Shown here piece after piece: positions 22,799 through 31,566 of a stretch of 64,000 nucleotides of DNA. Location: contig OZ240685.1 of the NCBI GenBank assembly GCA_965199135.1, forward strand, positions 868,001 to 932,000, given 5' to 3'. Each line of letters starts with the position of its first letter. Positions within the stretch are counted from its first letter, which is position 1. A model generated the notes under the pieces. It searched no databases, had not been told where the DNA came from, and saw only the letters and a list, made by a program, of their open reading frames with translations. This DNA is from EB88 sp965199135 (GTDB taxonomy: Bacteria > Acidobacteriota > Terriglobia > Terriglobales > Acidobacteriaceae). Made by a program: the position numbers and the translations under genes.

Positions 22799-23804
22799 CC
22801 GCTCCCTCGCTCTTCAACACGATCTTGCCTTCGGACTCAAGCGTGCGCGCAAGCGCCACGACGTCGAGCTGCGCCTTGGCCACGTCCTTAGAGCGCACCG
22901 GGCCCAGCGACTCCGCATCTTCCTTCATCATCTCGATCGCGCGCGAGCTCATGGTCTGGAAGAAGTGCGCGCGCAGCTCTTCGCTTGCACCCTTCAACGC
23001 AAGCGTGAGCACCTTCTTGTCGACGGCGCCCGTGACCTCGCGAATCTGCAGCTCTGGCACGCTGAGGAAGTCTTCAAAGGTAAACATCATGTCGCGGATC
23101 GACGCGGCCAGTTTCGCCTCTTCCTTCTCAATCATCTCGAGAATCTCGCGCGAGGTGGTCGCATCGATGTTGTTCATCAGATCAGCGACGCTCTGGAAGC
23201 CGGAGTAGGTCTTCTTTGTCTGCTCGCCCACGGAGCGCAAGCGGCGATTCAGCACGAGCGAGACCTTTTCGGCCATCTCCGGGGAAAACTGTCGCAGCTG
23301 GGCGAGACGCTTCACGGATTCTGCGCGAACTCCATTCGGCAGACACATCAGCAGCGCCGAGGCCTGCTTGGCCTCCAGATGCCCGAGCACCAGAGCCACG
23401 GTCTGCGGGTGTTCGCCTTCGAGAAAGCGCGCGAGCTGCTTGGCATCGATCCGCTGCAGCGACTCGACGCGCGTGGAGCTCAGCTCGTTCGCACGCACCA
23501 GCCGCGCCACCATCTCGCGTGCGCCGTTTTCGCCAAAGGCTTTCACGAGCATGCGCTGCGCCGCATCCTGGCCACCCTGCGCGATGTACTCCTGCGCAAC
23601 GGCCATCTGCTGGTACTCCTCCATGATCGAAAGCGACACCTCTTTCGGGACCGAGCCTAGCCGCGCGATCTCCTGCGTCACGCGTTGCAGATCCTCCTCG
23701 GGTAAGGAGCGCAGGATGGTCGCCGCGGCCTCCTCGCCCAGCACCGCAAGCAGAATCGCCGCCTTGCGCGCGCCCGAGATTTGATTGCCTGATGCCTGCG
23801 CCAT
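22782..23804 (-). CDS. fliG: Flagellar motor switch protein FliG
   Basis: About 340 residues, the standard length. Conserved parts: ARKAAILLAVLGEEAAATIL; LPEEDLQRVTQEIARLGSVP; VREMVARLV-like GAREMVARLVRANELSST; LEGEHPQTVALVLGHLEAKQ; and the torque domain IRDMMFTFEDFLSVPELQIR with ASEELRAHFFQTMSSRAIEM. FliG sits on the MS ring, contacts MotA and generates torque. The frame extends far upstream, but the ATG at 23804 has a GGAGGGG site just after the fliF stop. The start of fliH overlaps its end. Confidence 0.98.
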   Translation of the reverse strand: MAQASGNQISGARKAAILLAVLGEEAAATILRSLPEEDLQRVTQEIARLGSVPKEVSLSIMEEYQQMAVAQEYIAQGGQDAAQRMLVKAFGENGAREMVARLVRANELSSTRVESLQRIDAKQLARFLEGEHPQTVALVLGHLEAKQASALLMCLPNGVRAESVKRLAQLRQFSPEMAEKVSLVLNRRLRSVGEQTKKTYSGFQSVADLMNNIDATTSREILEMIEKEEAKLAASIRDMMFTFEDFLSVPELQIREVTGAVDKKVLTLALKGASEELRAHFFQTMSSRAIEMMKEDAESLGPVRSKDVAKAQLDVVALARTLESEGKIVLKSEGADEYVV

Positions 23805-23815
23805 ATGCCCCTCCA

Positions 23816-25399
23816 TCAATGCGCGTCTTCGCGCAGCCATGCCTGCACGGCACGAGTGGTGTTCGCCGGTTGCGTCTTCACCATCTGCACCAGCTGGTCC
23901 TTGAGCGCGCCTGAGCGGAGCGCCTCTTCCCCGGGGTCCGGCGGCGGCAGCTGCGGTGCCTCGGCGCCTGCGAGCAACGGCGTCACCGTGGGCTTCGCTT
24001 CGGCGTCTCCCGTGAAGACACGCTTCTGCAGCGGCCGCACCATCAGCACGTAGCCCAGGAGGAAAAGCAGAAGCAGCGAGCCATACCGCACCGCGACCGC
24101 GTAATCGTTGAGCCCCTGCCGCCCCCGCTCCATCCACGAGAGCTTGGGCACCTCAGCCGCCGCGGGCAGGTCGAACGACATGTCTTCCACGGTGAGCACA
24201 TCGCCACGCGCAGTATCGAGCCCGATTGCCGCGGCGGCCAGGTTCTGCAGCTGCTTCAGTTCCTCGGGCGAGCGCTTTACGTGCACATCCTGCACCTTGC
24301 CCTTGCCGAGCTGCTTGTGCACGATCGCATCGTCGACCAGCAGTGCCGCGGAGATCCGCCGCACCCGGCCTGCCGGCTCAATCGAGTGGGTCGTCGTCTT
24401 GTTCACGCCAAAAGTCGAGTTCTCGGTCTTTGCCGTCTCGGTGCCGCCATCCGGAACGTTTGGAACATTGGGCTGGCCGGCCTTCGCCTGCGGCACATTG
24501 CTCGTGGTTCCGGGAACGCCGGTGTTCGCGGCCGAGGGACCGGACTGGTCATCCGAGCGCTGTACCGTGAGCGGCACACTCACGGACGGATCATACTTCT
24601 CCTGGTTCTGTTCGGTCGTGCCCAGCTCGTACTCGACGGCCACGCTTGCGCGCACATGATCCGTGCCCAGCACCGGCGAGAGTGTCGCAATCAGACGCTG
24701 CTCCAGGCGCTTCTCTGTTTCGAGATCGGCATCATCGCCACCCGAGCCGCCGCCGAGCGATGCGCCGGTGTCGGCGTCCACAATCGCCACATCCGCCGGC
24801 TTGAGACCATCAACCGCCCCGGCCAGGAGGCGCTGGATCGCGTGCAATTCTTCGCGGCCGAGTGGCCCGTTGCGCAGCTTCAACGCGACCGAGGCCTTGG
24901 CACTGCGCGAAGCGTCCAGAAACACCGAGTCGGTCGGCATCACCAGGTGCACCCGCGCCGACTTCACCGCGGCCATCGTCGCGATCGTGCGCTCGAGCTC
25001 CCCTTCGAGCGCTCTCTGGTAATTCACCTTCTCGTCGAATTCGGTCTGGCCCCACGAGAGCTTGTCGAAGATCTCAAAGCCCATGCGGCCCGAGTGCGTC
25101 CCGCCGCTTGCCGCAACCTCCAGCCGCGCGGCATCGACCTTGTCCACCGGCACGCTCACCTGCTTGCCATCCGGGCTGATCGCGTTGGGGATCCCCTTCG
25201 CGGTCAGCGCCGTCGCAAGCGCCTGCGCATCCGACGGCTCGAGCCCCGTGACCAGCGGCTTCATCTCCGGGGTGGCCATCAGGTGTGCAAACAGGAGCAG
25301 CAGCGCCGCCGTGGCCGCGCCACCCGCGATCAGAAAGCCGCGCTGCTGCCCGGTGCGTCCTGCCCAGAATGTCTGCAGTTGCTGCCATAAGTTCTGCAT
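23816..25399 (-). CDS. fliF: Flagellar MS-ring protein FliF
   Basis: A 527-residue FliF with two membrane segments: near residue 20-40 (GFLIAGGAATAALLLLFAHL) and near 440 (SLLLLFLLGYVLMVRPLQKR). The periplasmic ring-building motifs include LVTGLEPSDAQALATALTAK, GIPNAISPDGKQVSVPVDKV, ALEGELERTIATMAAVKSAR and VHLVMPTDSVFLDASRSAKA. The C-terminal tail binds FliG. FliF forms the MS ring and houses the export gate. It is preceded by fliE and followed at once by fliG (TGATG). Confidence 0.98.
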   Translation of the reverse strand: MQNLWQQLQTFWAGRTGQQRGFLIAGGAATAALLLLFAHLMATPEMKPLVTGLEPSDAQALATALTAKGIPNAISPDGKQVSVPVDKVDAARLEVAASGGTHSGRMGFEIFDKLSWGQTEFDEKVNYQRALEGELERTIATMAAVKSARVHLVMPTDSVFLDASRSAKASVALKLRNGPLGREELHAIQRLLAGAVDGLKPADVAIVDADTGASLGGGSGGDDADLETEKRLEQRLIATLSPVLGTDHVRASVAVEYELGTTEQNQEKYDPSVSVPLTVQRSDDQSGPSAANTGVPGTTSNVPQAKAGQPNVPNVPDGGTETAKTENSTFGVNKTTTHSIEPAGRVRRISAALLVDDAIVHKQLGKGKVQDVHVKRSPEELKQLQNLAAAAIGLDTARGDVLTVEDMSFDLPAAAEVPKLSWMERGRQGLNDYAVAVRYGSLLLLFLLGYVLMVRPLQKRVFTGDAEAKPTVTPLLAGAEAPQLPPPDPGEEALRSGALKDQLVQMVKTQPANTTRAVQAWLREDAH

Positions 25400-25542
25400 G
25401 GGTCGGTCTGCGTCCTGTTCTGCGTTCTGTTCCGTTGTCGCTCCACGCAGCTTGCTGCCTGCAGCGCGCCCAACTGCCGGTCATCCTGAGCCGAGCGACC
25501 CGCGTCTTCAGGCATGTGCCCTTTGCATCGCCCAGCCGCCAG

Positions 25543-25848
25543 TTAGAACTGCATCTTCTCGATGTCCTGGTAGGCATTCACGATCTTGTTGCGCACCTGC
25601 ATCATGAGCTGAAAGGCGACGTCGGCCTTCTCGACCGAGATCATTACCTTGCTCATGTCGGCGTTGCCGCCGGCGAGCAGTGTGCCCACCTGCCCGTTCG
25701 CATCGCTCTGCAGGCCGCTGACCTGGTTCAGTGCACTCTTCAGCACATCGCCAAAGCCGCTGCTGCCTGCAGCAGGCGCGGCGGTGACGGGGCCGAACAG
25801 CGAGGTGGCCGCGCTGTCCGCGGTGGGTGGAAGAATAGGGAGACTCAT
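25543..25848 (-). CDS. fliE: Flagellar hook-basal body protein FliE
   Basis: A 101-residue protein ending in the FliE signature: VMISVEKADVAFQLMMQVRN and KIVNAYQDIEKMQF (family: vmiAvqkAdlsfqlmvqVRNKlveAYqEIMRMqV). The centre FGDVLKSALNQVSGLQSDAN is also typical. FliE joins the MS ring to the rod and is the first axial export substrate. A 143-base gap without visible gene separates it from fliF; the gap is inside the same unit and contains nothing I could identify. Confidence 0.96.
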   Translation of the reverse strand: MSLPILPPTADSAATSLFGPVTAAPAAGSSGFGDVLKSALNQVSGLQSDANGQVGTLLAGGNADMSKVMISVEKADVAFQLMMQVRNKIVNAYQDIEKMQF

Positions 25849-25869
25849 GGACTTGGTCCTCTTCTCGGG

Positions 25870-26325
25870 TTAGCTCTTCAGAATGTCGACAGACTGCTGA
25901 ATCATCTGCTTGGCCGCTGCAACCGCCGAGGCGTTGAGCTGGTAGGCGCGCACCGAGCCCATCAGGTCCACCATCTCCTGCACCGGGCTGATGTTCGGGT
26001 AAGCGACGTAGCCGCTCTTGTTCGCGTCGGGATGCGACGGGTCATAGCGCATGATCGGCGCACTCGGATCATTCACAACCTGCGAGAGCCGCACGGTTCC
26101 GGCAGCGCGATCGCGAAAGTGCGGCATGTTGGTGTTGGCCGCAAACTGCAGCTGGATCGCCGAACCATGCTGCGCGGAAAACACCACTTCCTTGCGCTTG
26201 AAGGGGCCGCCCTCGGCCGTGTGCGTGGTCTCGGCATTCGCCATGTTGGTCGCGATGACCTCGGAGCGTTGCCGCTCGGCTGTGAGTGCCGAGGCGGAGA
26301 TCTGCATCATGTCAAACGGACCCAT
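25870..26325 (-). CDS. flgC: Flagellar proximal rod protein FlgC
   Basis: A 151-residue FlgC: MMQISASALTAERQRSEVIA, TNMANAETTHTAEGGPFKRK, and the C-terminal motif PDANKSGYVAYPNISPVQEM then VDLMGSVRAYQLNASAVAAA KQMIQQSVDIL. The GYVxxPNINxvxEMVdmixAsRaYqaN pattern is diagnostic. FlgC is one of the proximal rod proteins. Its ATG overlaps the flgB stop (TAATG). Confidence 0.98.
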   Translation of the reverse strand: MGPFDMMQISASALTAERQRSEVIATNMANAETTHTAEGGPFKRKEVVFSAQHGSAIQLQFAANTNMPHFRDRAAGTVRLSQVVNDPSAPIMRYDPSHPDANKSGYVAYPNISPVQEMVDLMGSVRAYQLNASAVAAAKQMIQQSVDILKS

Positions 26326-26678
26326 TACTGGCCTCCCCCGTTGATCGCGCTGAGTAACTCGTGAAACCGGCTCTTCACCAGCTGCACGCCCATGCCGTAT
26401 TGCAGCTGGGCCTGGGCGAGCAGCATTCCCTCGTGATCGAGGTCCACGTTGTTGCCGTCGGGCCGCTCCATCAAGCCCTGCTCGTCGCGTATAGCCACCG
26501 GCAGCGTCTCCGCCGTCGCATCCGTGTCGGCGCGCAGCAGTGTTTCGCCGAAGCTCACATCCTTGGCGTGATAGCCCGGCGTGTCGACGTTCGCCATGTT
26601 GCCGCTGACCACCTGCTCCCGCTCAGCGGTCAGCGCGAGAAAGCGCTCCATGTTCAGTGGAACCAATGCTGTGCTCAT
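26325..26678 (-). CDS. flgB: Flagellar proximal rod protein FlgB
   Basis: A 117-residue FlgB with the motif LALTAEREQVVSGNMANVDT and PGYHAKDVSFGETLL, and a C-terminal DGNNVDLDHEGMLLAQAQLQ YGMGVQLV segment matching the family (GNnVdlexExaxlaxnqlxYqal). It is a proximal rod subunit. Its ATG overlaps the stop of the upstream response regulator (ATGA), which ties structural genes to the two-component regulator in one message. Confidence 0.97.
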   Translation of the reverse strand: MSTALVPLNMERFLALTAEREQVVSGNMANVDTPGYHAKDVSFGETLLRADTDATAETLPVAIRDEQGLMERPDGNNVDLDHEGMLLAQAQLQYGMGVQLVKSRFHELLSAINGGGQ

Positions 26679-28141
26679 GCATATCTCCGTGGTGGAAGAC
26701 CGTATTCGCGAATCTTGTTGCGCATCGTGCGCAGGCTGATGCCGAGCATCTCGGCGGCGTGCGTGCGATTCCCCTGCGTCAGCGCCAGGGTTTTTTCAAG
26801 GTGCATGCGTTCGAGCTGCCGGATGGGGACGCCGGCCAGCGAGTCGGCAGGCGCTGCACGCATCTCCGGGGCGGCAGCGGCCTGGTTCACGATCGCGCCC
26901 GAGGCGACCCGCGCCAGCGCGCTGCCGGTCTCGCGCAAAAACGCAGCGCGATCAAGCGAGGACGCTCCCTCGCCGGAGGCATGGAGTGAAAGCATGCGTT
27001 CCATAAAGTGCGCAAGCTCGCGCACATTGCCCGACCAGGGCTGCAGCGACAGCATCTCGAGAAAATCCTCCCCAAGCCTGGGTGCCGGACGCCCTGTACG
27101 CTCAGTCCACTTTTCGGCGAAGTAACGTGCAAGCAGCGCAATGTCGCCGGCGCGTTCTCGCAGTGGCGGCAGCGAGAGCGGGATCACATTCAAGCGGTAG
27201 TACAGATCCGAGCGGAACGTGCCACGTTCCACAGCGCGGGCCAGCATCACGTTGGTCGTTGCGACCACCCGTATGTCGACCCGCACCGTGCGCGTGTCCC
27301 CGAGACGCTCGAACTCCCGCTCCTGCAAAGCACGTAACAGTTTCGGTTGCAGATGCAACGGCATCTCGCCGATCTCATCCAGCAACAGTGTGCCGCCATG
27401 CGCGAGCTCGAACTTGCCGGCCCGCGCCTGCACCGCTCCCGTGAAGGCACCACGCGCGTGGCCGAAGAGCTCGCTTTCAAGCAGGTGCTCCGGGACAGCC
27501 GCGCAGTTCACCGCGACAAAGGGCTTCGCGGCGCGGCTGCTGGCGTCATGGATAAAGCGCGCGAGCAGCTCCTTGCCAGTCCCACTTTCAGCTTCGACCA
27601 GGACGTCCGCATCGGTGCTGGCCGCGGCCCGGGCCCGGGCGAGCGCCTGCAGCAGCACGGGTGCTTTGCCGACGATTCCTTTCGCCTGGCCCTGCGCTCC
27701 GCGGGTGCGCGGTTCTTCGCGACGGGCCTGCGGCTGCTCAGGGGCGCTCTCGCCCCCGAGCAGCCGCTCGGCAATCCCGGAAAGCTGTTCCCAGGCAACG
27801 GGCTTGATCAGGTAGTCGCTGGCCCCGGCACGGATGGCCTCCACGGCTTCCGGCACCGTGCCATAGGCGGTCATCAACACCACCGGGATCCGACTCTCGG
27901 CCTCCTGCGCCAGCTTCAGCAGGTCGCGCCCGGAGCCATCGGGCAGCCGCACATCGCTCACCAGCAGGTCGAAAGCATCCTGCGCAAGACGGTACTCGGC
28001 TTCGCGCGCCGAGGCGGCTGCAGAGACGTGCCAGCCTGCGCGGGTGAAACGAGCCAGAAGCGCCGCACGGATGCCCGCGTCATCTTCGACCAGCAGCACC
28101 GACCGCGTGGGCTGCGCACACATGGCAAGGCGAGTGCTCAT
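26675..28141 (-). CDS. flgR: Sigma-54-dependent response regulator of the FlgR/FleR type
   Basis: A 488-residue NtrC-family activator. Receiver domain: acidic pair in LLVEDD, phospho-acceptor Asp near residue 63 (LVSDVRLPDG) and the Lys in YLIKPV. AAA+ domain: Walker A ESGTGKE near 185-191, GAFTGA at 231-236 which contacts sigma-54, and Walker B TLLLDEIGEM. The C-terminal Fis-type helix-turn-helix is GNRTHAAEMLGISLRTMRNK. It should activate the flgF, fliN and fliK sigma-54 promoters. The frame extends upstream, but the ATG at 28141 overlaps the kinase stop. It starts the flgB-flgC-fliE-fliF series by overlap with flgB. Confidence 0.93.
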   Translation of the reverse strand: MSTRLAMCAQPTRSVLLVEDDAGIRAALLARFTRAGWHVSAAASAREAEYRLAQDAFDLLVSDVRLPDGSGRDLLKLAQEAESRIPVVLMTAYGTVPEAVEAIRAGASDYLIKPVAWEQLSGIAERLLGGESAPEQPQARREEPRTRGAQGQAKGIVGKAPVLLQALARARAAASTDADVLVEAESGTGKELLARFIHDASSRAAKPFVAVNCAAVPEHLLESELFGHARGAFTGAVQARAGKFELAHGGTLLLDEIGEMPLHLQPKLLRALQEREFERLGDTRTVRVDIRVVATTNVMLARAVERGTFRSDLYYRLNVIPLSLPPLRERAGDIALLARYFAEKWTERTGRPAPRLGEDFLEMLSLQPWSGNVRELAHFMERMLSLHASGEGASSLDRAAFLRETGSALARVASGAIVNQAAAAPEMRAAPADSLAGVPIRQLERMHLEKTLALTQGNRTHAAEMLGISLRTMRNKIREYGLPPRRYA

Positions 28142-29370
28142 AGGCTTGGCACCTCCATCCGGAATGCGCTCCCACGGCCCGGCACGCTCTCGACCCGAAG
28201 CTCTGCGCCATGGTCGCGTGCAATCTCGCGACACACCGCAAGACCGAGACCGGAGTTCGCGCCGCTTCCACTCCAGCCCACGTCAAAGATCTTCGCGAGA
28301 TGCTCGGCTGCGATACCACAGCCGGTATCCCGCACCGTGAACACAAGCTTTCCTTCAGCGGCCGGGCCAAGCGCGATCGTAATGCGACCGCCCCGTTCGG
28401 TGTGACGCACGGCATTCAACACGAGGTTGAGCACAACCTGCTCGAGCGCCGACTGATTCGCGAGCACAGTGCCCTCGCAATCGCGACCCTCTTCCAGCAC
28501 GAGCGTGATCCCGGCCTGCTCGGTCAGAGGCCGCACAAATTCGGCTGCGCCGCGGATCACCTGCCCAAGCGCAAGCGGACGGAGATGTGCGAAGCGGGCT
28601 CCCCGGTAGGACAGCACATTGTTTACAGTTGCGGCGAGCGTCCGCAGACCCGCGCGCAGATGCATCGTCCACTCAGCGGCCCGCGTCGGTTCCTCCGCAA
28701 GGAGACCCGCAAACAGCTCCATGCTCGCTAATGGATTTCTCACTTCATGAGCGAGCGTCGCAGCCATCGAGGCGAGCGCAAAGGCCTGTCGTCCCCGCTC
28801 CCGCTCCTCTTCCGCTTCTTTGTGAGCCGTAACGTCGCGCAGGGTCAGAATCGTCGCCGGCTTGCCATCAACGGCCGCGATCGGGCGCGTCCGGAGCTCG
28901 ACCCAGCAGCGCGCGGTCCCACCCCTGGCAAACAGAAATTCGTGGCTGCCTGCGCCGGCGCAGAATGGCTGCAGATCCACACCGGTGCGGTCCGCGATCG
29001 CGCCGAGGTGCGTCGACGCCGAGTCGTTCAGCCCCAGCAGCCGGCGGGCTTCCTCATTGATACGCAACACCGTGCCATCGCTGCGCAACACCAGCACACC
29101 GCATGGCATGGAGTCGACAACCTCAGCGAGTGCCTGGTGCACCCGCTGATTCTCTGCAAGACTTTTTTCGAGGGCGACGTTTCGCTCCGAGAGCTCGCCA
29201 TTCAGCTGCGCCACCTCGGCCTGCAACTCGCGGTACGAGTGCTCCAGCCGCGAGGACGCACCCATAAACTCGGAGAAGGCATCCGCAAGGTTCAGACTTT
29301 GCCCCTCCGTCAGCCCGGCAAGTTGCGGGAGCGGCGGAATTGTTGGCCCGAGATGAGAAGTAGGCAGCAT
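28138..29370 (-). CDS. flgS: PAS-containing histidine kinase of the FlgS/FleS type
   Basis: About 410 residues, soluble. A coiled coil (LEHSYRELQAEVAQLNGELS) leads to a PAS domain (VVDSMPCGVLVLRSDGTVLR; EEARRLLGL). The H-box is ATLAHEVRNPLASMELFAGL with the phospho-His near residue 206, and the catalytic domain has N box LEQVVLNLVLNAVRHTE, G1 VRDTGCGI and G2 GLGLAVC. No membrane segment is present, as for FlgS, which senses the state of the export apparatus rather than an external ligand. It heads the basal-body operon and overlaps the regulator gene by 4 bases. A GTG 22 codons upstream is an alternative start. Confidence 0.9.
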   Translation of the reverse strand: MLPTSHLGPTIPPLPQLAGLTEGQSLNLADAFSEFMGASSRLEHSYRELQAEVAQLNGELSERNVALEKSLAENQRVHQALAEVVDSMPCGVLVLRSDGTVLRINEEARRLLGLNDSASTHLGAIADRTGVDLQPFCAGAGSHEFLFARGGTARCWVELRTRPIAAVDGKPATILTLRDVTAHKEAEEERERGRQAFALASMAATLAHEVRNPLASMELFAGLLAEEPTRAAEWTMHLRAGLRTLAATVNNVLSYRGARFAHLRPLALGQVIRGAAEFVRPLTEQAGITLVLEEGRDCEGTVLANQSALEQVVLNLVLNAVRHTERGGRITIALGPAAEGKLVFTVRDTGCGIAAEHLAKIFDVGWSGSGANSGLGLAVCREIARDHGAELRVESVPGRGSAFRMEVPSL

Positions 29371-30345
29371 CTGCCGAGTTGTAGAGCACGACGACTGCCA
29401 AACCCGAATCGAACAGGCATTAGCGTTGCGCTTCACTTATTGTTGGTCAACCCATTCCCATGTTTCGGCAGTTCGCCTCGGTGTGGGACGTACGAGGAGC
29501 TCCGGGCCGGTCCGAAGAAGTACAAGGCGAGCTACCAGGCCGATGAGCTTCACCAGACCGATTACGTGACCACGCAAGGCCTCTCTTGCCCTGGGAGATC
29601 AGCAGTGGCGCAATCGCGCCAGACCGAACTCCCAAAGAAGGTGCTCGATCCATTCTTCTATGCAGCCACGCTGCGAGAGGTGTACCCGCGTCGCGAGTCC
29701 GCAGTGTTCAGCGGTCACACACCCGACTGCTCCGCGATGGAGAGCGGTCCCGGCATGTTTCCCAGCTCAACGCGCCGCTGCTTTACACCGGGTACGTGCG
29801 AGCTTCGCCATGTTCGTGGATCCGGATGGTCGAAACTACCTATAACGACATCACCCTTTAAGGGTCGCGCGATCGGCCGGAGCGTGACTGTTCTCGATGG
29901 AGGCAAGCTTCTCCTCAGGCTGCACGTGTAGCCGCTGGATGTGGCTGCGTCCATCGGGGACGCAGACTTCACGCCGCCGCAGATGCCAGGAATGTACGGG
30001 GCCAGATCCGGACGGGCGACACTCCCGCTCCTCTGCAACAGAGCCCTCCCGCGTGGCTGGACGCTCTCCAGCAGAGACAATTTTCCGTGGCTGTGGCGAT
30101 CGTGATCGCAAAGGATGCCGTGGGCACAACGCCCCTGCCATCCCCGGGCCCGAGCAGGCTTTCGAGTCGGCTGAGGCTGCAGCCCGAACGTGGACCTTTT
30201 CTGCCAGGCAAGGCGCTTGATGAACCGGCCGAGGTGAGCCTGAAGATCACCCTCAACAACAAGTTGATTCTGGGCGAGAAGCGAAGAGCTTCCACGCCTC
30301 CAGACGCCTCCTGGCGCCCGGCAGCCGATCGGGCAAGCGCACACG
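29371..30345. other. Gene-poor gap of about 975 bases; possible decayed coding remnants
   Basis: No complete gene with family support was found here. Short plus-strand stretches look coding in isolation, for example KASYQADELHQTDYV around 29525-29575, FVDPDGRNYL around 29814-29843 and LKITLNNKLILGEK around 30240-30280, but they are in different frames, are not bounded by starts and ribosome binding sites, and I cannot name a family. They may be remnants of genes lost by deletion or of an old mobile element. The kinase promoter should lie near 29371-29500, but I could not identify a convincing one. Confidence 0.4.
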
Positions 30346-31524
30346 TCAGAGCAGAATGTGTTCCGCGGTCATCATCCGCTCGCCGTCGAGCAGGATCGCT
30401 GCGCGCTCCATGGCATTGCGAAGCTCTCGCACGTTGCCCGGCCAGGTGTGCTGGGCCAGGCGTGCGTACACCTCAGCCGCAATCTCGACGCCAGGCGAGT
30501 AGCGCGACGCGAACGCCTGCGCCAAAAGGCGTACATCCCCGTCCCGCTCCCGCAGCGCCGGGAGAGACACCGGAAACACGGCAAGCCTGTAGTAGAGGTC
30601 CTCACGGAAGAGCTTCTGCTTCGCAAGTGCCTGCAGGTCGGCGTTTGTCGCAGCGACTACGCGCACATCCACCTTGAGGTTGTCGTTCCCGCCAAGTCGC
30701 TGCACTTCGCCCTGCTCGAGAAAACGCAGGATCTTGCTCTGCAACGAAAGAGGCATGTCGCCGATTTCATCAAGAAAGAGAGTGCCCCCATGCGCGGCGT
30801 GGATGCGACCGATGCGCGACTGCATGGCGCCGGTGAACGCTCCCTTCACATACCCGAAAAGTTCTGCTTCAAGCAGCGCTTCCGGGATAGCCGCGCAGTT
30901 CACCACGGCAAACGGGTGCTTCGCACGAGGGCTCATCATGTGTATGGCCTGTGCAACCAGGTCCTTGCCGGTGCCACTCTCGCCGGTGATCAGGACGGTG
31001 GTTTCGGCGCGCGCGACCATCTCCGTAAGCCGGTACACGCGCTGCATCGGTTCGGAGACGCCCACCATGCCGCGAAGCCCGGTGCGCGGGGCTCCGCTGC
31101 TGCGTGGAAACCTGGCCGCGGCTGCACCGGAAAAGGCGGTTGTTGCCTCGGGTAGCTTGCCACGATAAATCAGATCGGTAAGCTGCGATGCGAGTGGGGT
31201 GGGCGACGCGTTGGCCAGCAGAAGGTGTCCGGTCTGCCCATCGATGGTCAGGATCTCTACGGTCGGGAACCGCTCAAGCACCAACGCACTGAAGTCGTTC
31301 GGAACGATGTCCGGCAGCAATGGATCGAGCAGCAGGACTTCCGCTTGCTGGGCCGCAAGCGCCTCAAGCGCCTGCGCACCGCTGCGTGCCTCGGCGACAC
31401 ACCAGCGTGGCTCGTGGATCTTCTCCCGGAGCTGCTCACGCAAGGAGGCATTGGGGCTCACCAGAAGCATCTGGACGGGACGCTGATCCTCAGCGCGGGA
31501 CGCGGGGTACACGAACGCGCTCAT
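30346..31524 (-). CDS. Sigma-54 activator with degenerate receiver and no DNA-binding domain
   Basis: A 392-residue enhancer-binding-type AAA+ protein. Residues 18-125 are receiver-like (LLVSPNASLREQLREKIHEP; EVLLLDPLLPD with Asp67) but lack the paired acidic residues and a clear Lys, so phosphorylation is doubtful. The AAA+ domain is intact: Walker A GESGTGKD at 181-188, GAFTGA at 228-233, Walker B TLFLDEIGDM, and the HTWPGNVRELRNAMERA segment. The protein stops at AEHILL without a Fis-type helix-turn-helix. It therefore resembles Helicobacter/Campylobacter FlgR, which also lack DNA binding. It lies 42 bases downstream of an OmpR-type regulator, probably in one operon, beside motA-motB. Confidence 0.9.
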   Translation of the reverse strand: MSAFVYPASRAEDQRPVQMLLVSPNASLREQLREKIHEPRWCVAEARSGAQALEALAAQQAEVLLLDPLLPDIVPNDFSALVLERFPTVEILTIDGQTGHLLLANASPTPLASQLTDLIYRGKLPEATTAFSGAAAARFPRSSGAPRTGLRGMVGVSEPMQRVYRLTEMVARAETTVLITGESGTGKDLVAQAIHMMSPRAKHPFAVVNCAAIPEALLEAELFGYVKGAFTGAMQSRIGRIHAAHGGTLFLDEIGDMPLSLQSKILRFLEQGEVQRLGGNDNLKVDVRVVAATNADLQALAKQKLFREDLYYRLAVFPVSLPALRERDGDVRLLAQAFASRYSPGVEIAAEVYARLAQHTWPGNVRELRNAMERAAILLDGERMMTAEHILL

Positions 31525-31566
31525 AAACAGTCCTCCCGATGAGAACGAACGATCCGACGCGCGCGC

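Noticed and set aside
29525..29575. Possible transposase fragment (YQADELHQTDYV)
   Set aside because: Resembles the first Asp block of integrase-type transposases only loosely; no other catalytic block, terminal repeats or target duplications were seen.
28747..29931. Plus-strand frame of 394 codons over flgS and the following gap
   Set aside because: Mostly antisense to flgS; only the last third lies in the gap and shows no family resemblance.
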